Below, one piece after another: positions 38,017 to 47,131 of a stretch of DNA of 64,000 bases. How positions within the stretch are numbered: the stretch's first letter is position 1; each line of letters begins with the position of its first letter. Source of the DNA: Chryseobacterium oryzae (lineage in GTDB: Bacteria; Bacteroidota; Bacteroidia; Flavobacteriales; Weeksellaceae); the NCBI RefSeq assembly GCF_022811665.1, contig NZ_CP094529.1:1860001-1924000 (forward strand), written 5' to 3'. The notes below the pieces were generated by a model. It ran no database searches. It was not told the DNA's origin and saw only the letters and a program-made list of their open reading frames with translations. Both the position numbers and the translations under genes were made by a program.

Positions 38017-38059
38017 CAAACATAAATAAAAACTTTCACAATTAGCGAACTTTCGCTAA
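38017..38059 (-). promoter_or_regulatory. aceBA promoter -7 element and regulator palindrome
   Basis: TATGTTTG on the minus strand (38017-38024) fits the -7 element. Perfect inverted repeat TTAGCGAA (38042-38049), two bases, TTCGCTAA (38052-38059), sits where the -33 region should be. It is the likely operator for the divergent RamB/ScfR-like regulator, possibly acting on both genes. Confidence 0.6.
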
Positions 38060-38076
38060 ATTTTATATAATATTTT

Positions 38077-38109
38077 TTTGTGAAAAAATGCTTTTAATGC
38101 TTATTTTTG
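38077..38109 (+). promoter_or_regulatory. Candidate promoter of the glyoxylate-shunt regulator
   Basis: TTTG (38077-38080), 21 bases, TATTTTTG (38102-38109), only 5 bases from the ATG at 38114. If real, the message is essentially leaderless. The palindrome lies upstream of it. Confidence 0.4.
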
Positions 38110-38113
38110 AAAA

Positions 38114-39595
38114 ATGAACGCAGAAAGTGACTATATAAAAACGGTTTTTGGACTAAAACTAAAACAACAAAGACAGAAAAACAGCTGGTCTTTACAGGAT
38201 CTTTCTGTAAAAACAGGTCTTTCAAAATCTTATCTCAATGAAATAGAAAACGGAAAAAAATATCCCAAACACGATAAAATAATCCTGCTTTCTGAAGCAA
38301 TACAATGTACTTTTGATGATTTGGTTTCTACAAAACTGGATAAAAACCTTACACCATTCAGCGAGATTCTGCAGTCGGATTTTTTCAAGGAAATTCCACT
38401 AGAGCTTTTTGGCATCAATAAAAATAATCTTATAAGCATTATAAGCGATGCACCCAAAAAAGTAACCGCTTTCATTAATGCATTAATAGAAATTTCGCAG
38501 AATTACAACCTTGGGAAAGAAAGATTTTACTTTGCGGTTCTTCGTTCATTTCAAGAATTGTACGATAATTATTTTCCGGAAATTGAAGAAAAAGCAATAA
38601 TTTTCGCAGAAGAAAACACTATTACAATAGGAAAAAGCTTGCAAAGTGATACTTTAGAAAAAATTCTTACAGAAAAATTAGGATATCAGATTCAATCTGA
38701 AAATTTCGAGCAATATGGTACTTTGGGAAATCTCCGTTCTCTTTATATTCCCGAAAAAAAATTACTTCTTCTAAACAACAAGTTAGAACCAGATCAAAAA
38801 ACTTTTATTTTCGCTAAAGAAATAGGATTTAATGTTTTGGATCTTAAAAATCGCCCAAATACTTATTCCTGGCTGGATTTTGGAAGTTTTGAAGAAATTC
38901 TCAATAACTATTATGCTTCCTATTTTGCAGGAGCTTTATTGATTTCGAAAACAGAAATTATTGACAAAACCTCTGATTTTTTTCTTCAAAATGAATGGAA
39001 ACCCAATGGTTTTGAAGAATTAATTGAAAATTTCACACATTCTCCTGAAACTTTTTATTACAGATTAACCAATATTCTCTCTTCAGAACTTGGGATTAAA
39101 GATTTGTTTTATCTCTGTCTTGTAAAGAAGAAAAATACAGATAAAATACAGATTTTAAAAGAGTTACACCTCAACCATCAACAAGCGCCCCACGCAAATG
39201 CCACCAACGAACATTATTGCAGACGTTGGATTGCCGTGAAAAATCTTCAACATCTTAAAGAAAATGAAATTTTAACAGACGCACAAATTTCACATTATAA
39301 AGATCTTGGTTTTAGTTATCTGGTTATTTCAACATCGCAGAAGAATCCGTTTTCTGATGGAAGCAACAGAAGTTATTGCTTAGGAATTTTACTGAATACC
39401 CAAACCATTAAGAAAATTAATTTTATAAAATCTCCTACTCTTAAAACAGTAGACGTTGGAGTTACATGCGAATCTTGCAGTATTTCTAATTGTGAAGTAA
39501 GGCAGGCTCCTCCTATTCGTCTGGAAAAAGATCACTTTAACCAAAACATGAAGAATGCCATAAATAAAATTAGAAAAGATTGTATGGGAAAGTAA
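38114..39595 (+). CDS. XRE-family regulator of the RamB/ScfR type (glyoxylate shunt)
   Basis: 493 residues. An N-terminal helix-turn-helix (about 10-65, LSVKTGLSKSYLNEIENGKK) is followed by a central region like the IrrE/ImmA peptidase fold (about 220-270), where the metal motif HExxH reads AKEIG and is lost. The C-terminal DUF2083-like part has VTCESCSISNCEVRQAPP. In actinobacteria and others this architecture regulates acetate, propionate and glyoxylate genes. It is divergent from aceBA with a palindrome between, so control of aceBA is inferred. Confidence 0.8.
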   Translation: MNAESDYIKTVFGLKLKQQRQKNSWSLQDLSVKTGLSKSYLNEIENGKKYPKHDKIILLSEAIQCTFDDLVSTKLDKNLTPFSEILQSDFFKEIPLELFGINKNNLISIISDAPKKVTAFINALIEISQNYNLGKERFYFAVLRSFQELYDNYFPEIEEKAIIFAEENTITIGKSLQSDTLEKILTEKLGYQIQSENFEQYGTLGNLRSLYIPEKKLLLLNNKLEPDQKTFIFAKEIGFNVLDLKNRPNTYSWLDFGSFEEILNNYYASYFAGALLISKTEIIDKTSDFFLQNEWKPNGFEELIENFTHSPETFYYRLTNILSSELGIKDLFYLCLVKKKNTDKIQILKELHLNHQQAPHANATNEHYCRRWIAVKNLQHLKENEILTDAQISHYKDLGFSYLVISTSQKNPFSDGSNRSYCLGILLNTQTIKKINFIKSPTLKTVDVGVTCESCSISNCEVRQAPPIRLEKDHFNQNMKNAINKIRKDCMGK

Positions 39596-39698
39596 AAGAT
39601 GTGTAAATATGGTATTCAATTTATAAAAATGAAGTTTTTAAATACAATAAATCAAAAGTTGAAGAGTTAATAATAAGTGCCTTTTAAAAACATAATTA

Positions 39699-42104
39699 AT
39701 GAAAAACATTTTACTCCTGATCTGTTGTACATGCTTCATATTGATAAAAACACAGGTAATTTCTCAGCACCCATATATATTACTTGGAGAACCCACTCAC
39801 GGTGATGGAGCAGTTTTTGACGAAAAGGTAAAAATCATCAAGCAATTATCAAAAGACCACAACTTCAAAACCATTTTATTTGAAGCAGGATTTTATGACA
39901 ATTTCAAAGCATGGGAATTGTATAAAATAAATGGTGACATTAATATATACAACAGCAGTATTTTTAAAATATGGTCTGAAACCAAGGCTTTTCAAGAGCT
40001 AATTTCATATATTAAACAAAATCCTGAAATAAAAATCTTAGGCATAGACTGTCAGGAAGGACAACTTTTTGAACAATACTATTTAGAAGATTTAAAAAAC
40101 ACCCTCAGTAAGAACAAAATTAATATATCGGAGGACGAACTTCAGATGATAGACAAAATCATTATTAATAAAGATTTAGAAAATCTAAAAAATGATGAAG
40201 ATGAAAAATCAAAATACAATTCTGTATGCCAAAAAATTCTTTCGGCATTCGCTTCGTTACAAAATAAAGATTATAAAACAAAAGTTATAGAACAGTCTTT
40301 TAAAAGTTCTAAAGCAGAAGTAGATTATACTTTAAGACAATTAAATAAGGAATTTTTTGCAGTACAAAATCCAAGAGATTTGCAGATGGCAGAGAATTTT
40401 ATATTTCTTCAAAAAGAGCTTAAAAATGAAAAACTCATATTATGGGCAGCAAATTATCATATTGCGAATAACTTAAAGGATTTTAAACTGACTGATATTT
40501 CTGTTGATTATATTAAAAATTTCCAAACACAAGAAAAGCAACTAACCGGACACAACGAAGAATCATTAGAAGATAAAATTAACCAGATTAACGAAATAAA
40601 AGAAAGTATTACTCTTGGTAAAATTCTTAAGGATTATTATAAAGATCAACTCTATGCTTTAGCATTTACATCTTACGAAGGCAACTATTCTGGTTTTCAT
40701 GAAATGGCAACACCAATACTCACTCCTCCAGAAAACAGTTTGGAATCTGATCTTTTCATAAAAAAGAGTGAACCTATTCTTATCAATTTAAAAATCTATC
40801 CTAAAGAAGAATTCTACACTTCAGCCTTCGGATATCTGCCAATCTTAATGAAATGGAAAAATGTCTTTGACGGTATTTATTACATTCCTAAAATGTATCC
40901 TCCAGAAATTATTTCATATCGAGAAAACATCAAAAAAACGCTAAAAGCTGAAGATAAGAGGAAAATTACCGGCAAATTATTAGATGAAAAAACTCAAAAT
41001 CCAATCAAATACGGTAATATATATTTTAAATCTTCCAATAGAAGTGTTGTAACCAATGATAATGGCGATTTTAGTATAACTTCACCACTATCCCCAGATT
41101 ATATGATTGTTTCGGCAATTGGCTATAAGAATGACTCTGTGAGAATTACCGGACAAAATAAAATAACCATTAGCCTTAAATCTTCTGGTGAGAAAATATC
41201 TGATATTGATGAATTAGTTTTAAAAAATAAAAAAGCCTTATCCGCATCTGAAATTCTTGAGAAAGCAAGAGATAATATTGAAAAAAATTACATTCAGACT
41301 CCATATAATCAAAAATTTTATGTGAGTACGGAAAGATATAACGATAAAAATGTTCTTAAATATCAGGAACAAGCATTGGTAGAACTTTTTAATTCAGGAG
41401 GAATGAACAGTTCCAACAATGCAGAAAAGGGCATTTTCGGAGAAATACTTCAATATAAAAACTCCTCAGAAATACCTGTTAAACAAAATTGGGACACAGG
41501 AATTGGAAATCTTTGGGTACAAATTAACAGAGATATTATTCTCAGCAAAGCCAATGTTCTTTACAGAAGCAATTCTTATGACTTAACAACTAAAAAACTG
41601 ATTGAATACGATGGTAAGAAAGTTTATAAGATAGATTTTGTCAACAATTCTCCCGGAAGTTATTCCACTGGTTACGGATATCCCGCTCCGGAAAGCTCAA
41701 AAGGTACCATCTACATTGAAAATAAAACTTTCGCAGTAGTTCGTTACGAGCATTGCATCGTAAGAAAAGTGAGCCAAAATAAGTATATGAAGTACCCAGT
41801 TCAGAGTTTTCACAAAATCATAGAAACTTATAAAGAAATTAACGGCAAATATTTTTTGAATTTTTATAAGCAAATCAATAAAAGTAATTTTTTGAACGAA
41901 GATAAAATTGTAGGAAGCAACTACGAAAATTTTTATCTAATGTCTGAAGATGTAAAAACGAATGAATTAACAGAATACAAACGCCCTCTAATTAAACTGA
42001 AGCCAGATTTTGAAGCAAAAACTGATGAAAAGTTTTGGGAAACATCTAATTTTTATATCGAAGATCAAAATTTTAGGTTTGAAAATTGCAGCTTTGAGGA
42101 TTAA
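39699..42104 (+). CDS. Exported erythromycin-esterase-like/carboxypeptidase-regulatory fusion protein
   Basis: 801 residues. A signal peptide (about 1-22) precedes an EreA/EreB-like domain (about 24-410). It keeps the fold's catalytic pattern: GEPTHG (Glu31, His34), LFEAGF (Glu62) and the distal histidine in WAANYHIANN (His254). A CarboxypepD_reg-like beta sandwich follows (about 430-500, GKLLDEKTQNPIKYG to VSAIGYKNDS), then about 290 residues, also seen in Bacteroidota proteins of the same type, starting LSASEILEKARDNIEKNY. Ere enzymes open macrolide rings, but many homologues have other roles. The substrate is unknown; resistance is not implied. Confidence 0.7.
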   Translation: MKNILLLICCTCFILIKTQVISQHPYILLGEPTHGDGAVFDEKVKIIKQLSKDHNFKTILFEAGFYDNFKAWELYKINGDINIYNSSIFKIWSETKAFQELISYIKQNPEIKILGIDCQEGQLFEQYYLEDLKNTLSKNKINISEDELQMIDKIIINKDLENLKNDEDEKSKYNSVCQKILSAFASLQNKDYKTKVIEQSFKSSKAEVDYTLRQLNKEFFAVQNPRDLQMAENFIFLQKELKNEKLILWAANYHIANNLKDFKLTDISVDYIKNFQTQEKQLTGHNEESLEDKINQINEIKESITLGKILKDYYKDQLYALAFTSYEGNYSGFHEMATPILTPPENSLESDLFIKKSEPILINLKIYPKEEFYTSAFGYLPILMKWKNVFDGIYYIPKMYPPEIISYRENIKKTLKAEDKRKITGKLLDEKTQNPIKYGNIYFKSSNRSVVTNDNGDFSITSPLSPDYMIVSAIGYKNDSVRITGQNKITISLKSSGEKISDIDELVLKNKKALSASEILEKARDNIEKNYIQTPYNQKFYVSTERYNDKNVLKYQEQALVELFNSGGMNSSNNAEKGIFGEILQYKNSSEIPVKQNWDTGIGNLWVQINRDIILSKANVLYRSNSYDLTTKKLIEYDGKKVYKIDFVNNSPGSYSTGYGYPAPESSKGTIYIENKTFAVVRYEHCIVRKVSQNKYMKYPVQSFHKIIETYKEINGKYFLNFYKQINKSNFLNEDKIVGSNYENFYLMSEDVKTNELTEYKRPLIKLKPDFEAKTDEKFWETSNFYIEDQNFRFENCSFED

Positions 42105-42132
42105 AAATCCGAAAGAATAATTTTTAATTAAA

Positions 42133-43536
42133 ATGCACGCTAAATCCACTCCAAGACAGACTATAAAAAAAATTCTGCCATTAATATTAGCAACCGCTAT
42201 CTTTATGCAGATGCTGGATTCTACTATTCTAAATACATCATTGCCTTCTATAGCAAAAGATTTAGAAGAATCTCCGCTGAATATGCAGAATGCAATTATA
42301 AGCTATGTTCTTACTTTAGCACTGTTTATGCCGGTAAGTGGATTTTTAGCAGATCGGTTTGGTACCAGAAAAGTTTTTGTTTTTTCACTCATTATTTTTA
42401 GTTTGGGCTCCATTTTTTGTGCGATTTCGCAAAACCTGACACAATTGGTTATAGCAAGAGTTATTCAGGGAGTTGGAGGAAGCTTAATGACACCGGTCGG
42501 AAAACTTGCACTTATAAAAACATTCGACAGAAACGAACTCCTTAAAGCAATGAATTTCGCAATTGTTCCGGCATTAATAGGCCCTGTTCTCGGTCCTTTG
42601 GTAGGCGGTTACATTGTAGATTGTCTTTCTTGGCATTGGATTTTCCTCATCAACATTCCTTTTGGTATCTTAGGAATTGTTTTAGGATTAAAGTTTATGC
42701 CTAATTACAATTCTAAATCTACAGATTTTGATTTGAAAGGATTTTTGATATTTGCAGCAGCTTCTCTGCTTTTATCTATCTCTCTTGAACTTTTTGGAGA
42801 ATCTAAAAACATAACACCGGTTCTCATTGTCTTTATTCTTGGATTTTTGTTTTTGTATTACTATTACAGACATGCTAAAAAAGGAGAAAACCCAATATTT
42901 CCTTTAAGCCTTTTTCAGGTAAGAACATTTCGGGTAGGAATTGTAGGAAATCTTGCCACAAGATTAGGGATTAGTTCTATTCCGCTCTTGCTCCCGCTCA
43001 TGATTCAGGTGGCTTATCACCAAACTGCAGTGGTTTCTGGATGGATTGTTGCACCAATGGCATTAACTGCCATGTTCGGAAAATCTTCTGTAATAAAAAT
43101 TCTCAATAAATTCGGTTACAAACGTACACTTATGGTAAATACGATTGTAATCGGAATTTTAATTTGTTGTTTGGCAATCCCGAATATCCACAGTTCAATT
43201 TACTGGTTTGTTCCTATAATTGCAGTGATGGGATTTTTCAATTCTATACAATTTACGTCCATGAATACAATTTCGATTGCAGATCTAAGAAACTTCCAGA
43301 CAAGCAGCGGAAATTCACTTTTATCTGTTAATCAACAGCTTGCCGTAGGATTCGGAATTGCATTTGGCTTAATTGTTCTCAAAATTTATGAAAACAATAC
43401 CGAGCTTATTCATCACGAAGTCCATCAAGCATTTAGATTTACATTTCTTACTGTAGGAATACTAACCATACTTTCCTCACTTGTTTTCAGAAGATTGCAT
43501 ATTTATGATGGTAAAAACATGAAGTCTCAAGATTAA
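42133..43536 (+). CDS. MFS drug exporter, DHA2 (EmrB/QacA) type
   Basis: 467 residues with about 14 hydrophobic segments. Motif A reads GFLADRFGTRKVF, and the N-terminal MLDSTILNTSLPSIA is typical of the 14-TM multidrug group. The gene starts 28 bases after the fusion protein and may be co-transcribed with it. Proton-driven export of drugs or lipids is the usual role; the substrate is unknown. No membrane-fusion partner (EmrA) is adjacent. Confidence 0.85.
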   Translation: MHAKSTPRQTIKKILPLILATAIFMQMLDSTILNTSLPSIAKDLEESPLNMQNAIISYVLTLALFMPVSGFLADRFGTRKVFVFSLIIFSLGSIFCAISQNLTQLVIARVIQGVGGSLMTPVGKLALIKTFDRNELLKAMNFAIVPALIGPVLGPLVGGYIVDCLSWHWIFLINIPFGILGIVLGLKFMPNYNSKSTDFDLKGFLIFAAASLLLSISLELFGESKNITPVLIVFILGFLFLYYYYRHAKKGENPIFPLSLFQVRTFRVGIVGNLATRLGISSIPLLLPLMIQVAYHQTAVVSGWIVAPMALTAMFGKSSVIKILNKFGYKRTLMVNTIVIGILICCLAIPNIHSSIYWFVPIIAVMGFFNSIQFTSMNTISIADLRNFQTSSGNSLLSVNQQLAVGFGIAFGLIVLKIYENNTELIHHEVHQAFRFTFLTVGILTILSSLVFRRLHIYDGKNMKSQD

Positions 43537-43653
43537 GCAAAAAAAGTTTTTTATCATTAAACCGAAATTTTCAGTAACGCTTTTGTCTTTAATAATTGAA
43601 TTTTATATTTTTTATACTTACTTTTCATTAAAAGCAGAGGTAAATTATATTAT

Positions 43654-44091
43654 TTAAAAGTGACTTCCTGTAGTACTGATGAAAAACCAAATCAGCATCA
43701 AAATATAAAACGAAATTATAATTAAGGTAAGAATTCCTATAAATTTATAATGAGCTTTTAAATATTCAAAAGAACATCTCAATGCTGCCTGATTGTTGTT
43801 TTTCAGAGCAAGTTTCATATTCGATGAAAATTTGTACAGATAATTTATCGGGATAAAATAAAATCCGGCAACGATTAAATAAATAAGACCTGCCGCAAAA
43901 CCTCCAAACATAGGTCCGAATTTTAAGCCCATGAGCATCATTCCCAATGATATAATGACAAAAAAACCAATTCCTATAAAACCAAGAATGGATAAAAATG
44001 AAGTCCATTTTACTGTTTCCGTTAAAAATTCTTTGCTAATACGATCTATTTTCAGTTCTTCAAACTTGTCGAAATGTGATTTTGTTTCCAT
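43654..44091 (-). CDS. DUF5362-like small membrane protein
   Basis: 145 residues from the ATG at 44091 (METKSHFDKFEELKIDR); the longer frame adds 11 unsupported residues. Three hydrophobic segments (about 25-55, 60-82, 120-143) with short loops. No enzyme motif. A family of small membrane proteins of unknown role occurs in Bacteroidota, and the DUF name is my best match. It faces the plus-strand genes from the opposite strand. Confidence 0.55.
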   Translation of the reverse strand: METKSHFDKFEELKIDRISKEFLTETVKWTSFLSILGFIGIGFFVIISLGMMLMGLKFGPMFGGFAAGLIYLIVAGFYFIPINYLYKFSSNMKLALKNNNQAALRCSFEYLKAHYKFIGILTLIIISFYILMLIWFFISTTGSHF

Positions 44092-44239
44092 GTGAAATTT
44101 TGTGCAAAATAGTAAAAAATTCATGATTCTATTGGATTAATAATCCAATCGAGAAATATACTTTAAGATGATAAAAGTAAGTATTTGTAGAATGGTTCAA
44201 AAATAAATAACAGTATCTTTGTGGATATATAATTTACAG

Positions 44240-44944
44240 ATGAAAGACTTAATGGGACAGGCAATTTCAGATTATTTCCACAACAAAAATCCTGAAGATC
44301 TGCAGACCGAAACTTCTATTTCCGAACTCGATGAACTTCCGGTAAGTTATCTTTTCAGAGATTTTGAAGAGATGAATAGTATTGAGAAAAAAGCCCTTAC
44401 TTTATCCTCAGGTAAAGTGTTAGATATTGGTGCTGGTGCGGGTTCTCACTCTCTTTATCTTCAGAATGAAAGAAATTTGGATGTTACTGCACTGGATATT
44501 TCACCAAAATCTATTGAAGTTTGCCAATTAAGAGGAATAAGAAAAACTGTCAATCAAAATATGCTGGAATTTTCAGGAGAAACTTTTGATACGATTCTTC
44601 TTTTGATGAACGGCACAGGAATTTTTCAGAGTTTAATTGTAATTGATATTTACCTCAAAAAACTATATTCTCTTTTAAATGAAAACGGACAAATTTTAAT
44701 CGACAGTACAGATATTATTTATATGTTTGATGCTGATGAAGATGGCGGGGTTTATATTCCGGCGGAAGGATATTATGGCGAAATAGATTACATTGTACAC
44801 TATAAAGCTGATACTGAAGATCCAATAAAATGGCTTTATTTAGACTTTAATACTCTTAAAAATGCTGTAGAAAATAATGGTTTCAAAATAGAAAAGATGA
44901 TTACTGAAGAGAATTCTTATCTGGCGAGAATCACAAAAAGGTAA
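44240..44944 (+). CDS. Class I SAM-dependent methyltransferase
   Basis: 234 residues from the ATG at 44240 (MKDLMGQAISDYF); a longer frame from a TTG at 44219 begins inside the candidate -7 element TATCTTTG (44214-44221). Motif I is LDIGAGAGSHSLYL and the post-I acidic loop is TALDISPKSIE. It resembles generic methyltransferases with a DIIY/IDSTDI turn near residue 160. The substrate is unknown. Confidence 0.75.
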   Translation: MKDLMGQAISDYFHNKNPEDLQTETSISELDELPVSYLFRDFEEMNSIEKKALTLSSGKVLDIGAGAGSHSLYLQNERNLDVTALDISPKSIEVCQLRGIRKTVNQNMLEFSGETFDTILLLMNGTGIFQSLIVIDIYLKKLYSLLNENGQILIDSTDIIYMFDADEDGGVYIPAEGYYGEIDYIVHYKADTEDPIKWLYLDFNTLKNAVENNGFKIEKMITEENSYLARITKR

Positions 44945-45145
44945 TTACAATACTTATTGATTGTTTTTTTACAATGTATAATTCTAAATTATTAAATGAA
45001 TTTATTTTAGATTGACTATAAATTACAGGTGTAAATAATTGAAAATCACCACATTGTAATTGATACGAGTTTCGGTTTTTATAAAAACACTTTCTGGGAA
45101 TCATTTTTGTATTTTGATTACTAATTAAATCAAAAATATACAATT

Positions 45146-45697
45146 ATGAACACCAACAGACTTTCATCTGCGATGGAAAAAGCTCTAAGCGACCAGATGA
45201 ATAAAGAAATTCACGCCTCACACATATTTTTATCCTACGGAATTTGGGCAGATGATAAAGGATATCAAGGAATTGCCAATTTTCTTTACCGCCATTCGCA
45301 GGAAGAGAGAAATCACTCGATAAAATTTATGGAATATGTATTGAATCGTGGTGGAAAACCAAAAGTAGAAGCAATACCTGCTCCGCCAAACGACCCAAAG
45401 TCTCTTACAGAATGTTTTGATAATGTTTTTAAACATGAAGTAGATAATACAACCTCTATTTATAAGATTGTTGATATGGCGTTAGGTGAAAAAGATTGGG
45501 CTACATGGAATTTCATGCAATGGTTTGTTCAGGAACAGATTGAAGAAGAAACATTGGCTCAAAACCTAATAGATAAATTGAAAATTGCGGGTGGCGACAG
45601 AGCTACTGATGAATCTTTATTCACCTTAGATAAAACCCTTGCCAATGCACCGAATGATGTGCCTTTAGCACAGGAAGCTACCGGAGATAATCCGTAA
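45146..45697 (+). CDS. Ferritin
   Basis: 183 residues of non-haem ferritin. Ferroxidase-centre residues are seen in NKEIHASHIFLSYG, SQEERNHS and QEQIEEE. It stores iron as an oxidised core in a 24-mer shell. The C-terminal 20 residues extend past the usual end and are polar (DVPLAQEATGDNP). It is monocistronic with a strong terminator. Confidence 0.9.
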   Translation: MNTNRLSSAMEKALSDQMNKEIHASHIFLSYGIWADDKGYQGIANFLYRHSQEERNHSIKFMEYVLNRGGKPKVEAIPAPPNDPKSLTECFDNVFKHEVDNTTSIYKIVDMALGEKDWATWNFMQWFVQEQIEEETLAQNLIDKLKIAGGDRATDESLFTLDKTLANAPNDVPLAQEATGDNP

Positions 45698-45720
45698 AAA
45701 TTCAAACATAATAATAATTA

Positions 45721-45752
45721 AAATCTGTCAATTTTTTCGACAGATTTTTTTG
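45721..45752 (+). terminator. Terminator after the ferritin gene
   Basis: AAATCTGTC (45721-45729) with GACAGATTT (45739-45747), then further Ts; 24 bases after the ferritin stop. Confidence 0.9.
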
Positions 45753-45817
45753 TGTTCATTTAAAAAGGATATAAAATAAAAACAGGAAATCAATTTGAAA
45801 ATAAATATACTTATAGA

Positions 45818-45847
45818 TTTGAAATAAGGTTAATTATATTATCTTTG
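45818..45847 (+). promoter_or_regulatory. Promoter of ychF
   Basis: TTTG (45818-45821), 18 bases, TATCTTTG (45840-45847) is a close match to the Bacteroidota promoter. The start of transcription would be near 45854, leaving a leader of about 100 bases before the ATG at 45954. Confidence 0.6.
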
Positions 45848-45953
45848 CACGCTGAAAGTAAAAGCTAATTAGCGAAAACTTTTTAATCATCAAACTTTGA
45901 AATCGCTGTTATAAACCAAACGGTTAATAATGCAATAAAAATATAATTTCGTT

Positions 45954-47045
45954 ATGAAATGTGGAATCGTAGGCTTACCAAATGTAGGTAAATCAACTCT
46001 TTTTAACTGCTTAAGCAATGCTAAAGCACAGTCGGCAAATTATCCTTTCTGTACCATAGAACCCAATTTGGGAACAGTTTCAGTTCCGGATCAGAGGTTA
46101 TTCGAACTCGAAAAATTGGTAAATCCTGAAAGAGTGCTTCCTGCTGTTGTAGAAATTGTAGACATTGCAGGTCTTGTAAAAGGGGCAAGTAAAGGAGAAG
46201 GTCTTGGAAACCAGTTTCTTGCCAATATTCGTGAGTGTGAGGCGATTATTCATGTTTTAAGATGTTTTGATAACGGAAATATTGTGCATGTTGAAGGTTC
46301 TGTTAATCCTTTAAGAGATAAAGAAATTATTGATATTGAACTTCAGCTAAAAGATTTGGAAACAGTAGGAAAAGCTGTTGAAAAAGCTAAAAAATTCATC
46401 AAATCTGGGAAGAAAGAAGATATTTTAACGTATGAAACGCTTCAGGCGTTGCAAAAGCATTTGGAAGATGGTAAAAATGCAAGAGAATTTGTGGTCAACG
46501 ATTTAACAAAATCTATTATCGGAGATGTGCAGCTTCTTACCAACAAACCGGTTCTTTATGTATGTAATGTAGACGAAAATTCGATTAAAAACGGGAACGA
46601 TTGGGTTCCTAAAATCGAAGAAATGGCAAAAAATGAAGGTGCTGAAATTGTTGTTTTAGCAGCTCAGATTGAAGCAGACATCAACGAGTTGGAAACTTTC
46701 GAAGAAAGAGAGATTTTTCTTGATGAGCTTGGTCTTACAGAGCCGGGTGTAAACCGTTTAATTAGAAAAGCTTACGATTTACTGAAACTTCAAACTTATT
46801 TTACAGCGGGGGTTAAAGAAGTGAGAGCCTGGACAATCGGACAAGGTTGGACTGCCCCTCAAGCAGCCGGAGTGATCCATACAGATTTCGAAAAAGGTTT
46901 TATCCGTGCAGAAGTTATCAAGTTTAATGATTTTGTTACTTACGGATCAGAATCTAAAGTGAAGGAAGCAGGAAAGCTTTCTGTTGAAGGCAAGGAATAC
47001 ATCGTTCAGGATGGTGATATTATGCACTTCAGATTTAATGTTTAA
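45954..47045 (+). CDS. ychF: Ribosome-binding ATPase YchF
   Basis: 363 residues, complete. P-loop GLPNVGKST is at the N-terminus; the specificity motif is NVDE (N-x-x-E), not the NKxD of GTPases, which is why YchF prefers ATP. A coiled-coil arm (about 130-200) and the C-terminal TGS domain (ending IMHFRFNV) follow. It binds ribosomes and is involved in oxidative-stress control. Single gene with a strong terminator. Confidence 0.95.
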   Translation: MKCGIVGLPNVGKSTLFNCLSNAKAQSANYPFCTIEPNLGTVSVPDQRLFELEKLVNPERVLPAVVEIVDIAGLVKGASKGEGLGNQFLANIRECEAIIHVLRCFDNGNIVHVEGSVNPLRDKEIIDIELQLKDLETVGKAVEKAKKFIKSGKKEDILTYETLQALQKHLEDGKNAREFVVNDLTKSIIGDVQLLTNKPVLYVCNVDENSIKNGNDWVPKIEEMAKNEGAEIVVLAAQIEADINELETFEEREIFLDELGLTEPGVNRLIRKAYDLLKLQTYFTAGVKEVRAWTIGQGWTAPQAAGVIHTDFEKGFIRAEVIKFNDFVTYGSESKVKEAGKLSVEGKEYIVQDGDIMHFRFNV

Positions 47046-47076
47046 AATATTAAAAGTTAGTTATATAATATTTTTT

Positions 47077-47107
47077 AAAACGCTTCCATGAATTTGGAAG
47101 CGTTTTT
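47077..47107 (+). terminator. Terminator after ychF
   Basis: AAAACGCTTCCA (47077-47088) with TGGAAGCGTTTT (47095-47106), 6-base loop, T-rich end. Confidence 0.9.
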
Positions 47108-47131
47108 TCACTATCTTAGAAAAAAGCTATT

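Noticed and set aside
36413..38045. Plus-strand open frames over aceB
   Set aside because: Shadows of the strongly supported malate synthase gene.
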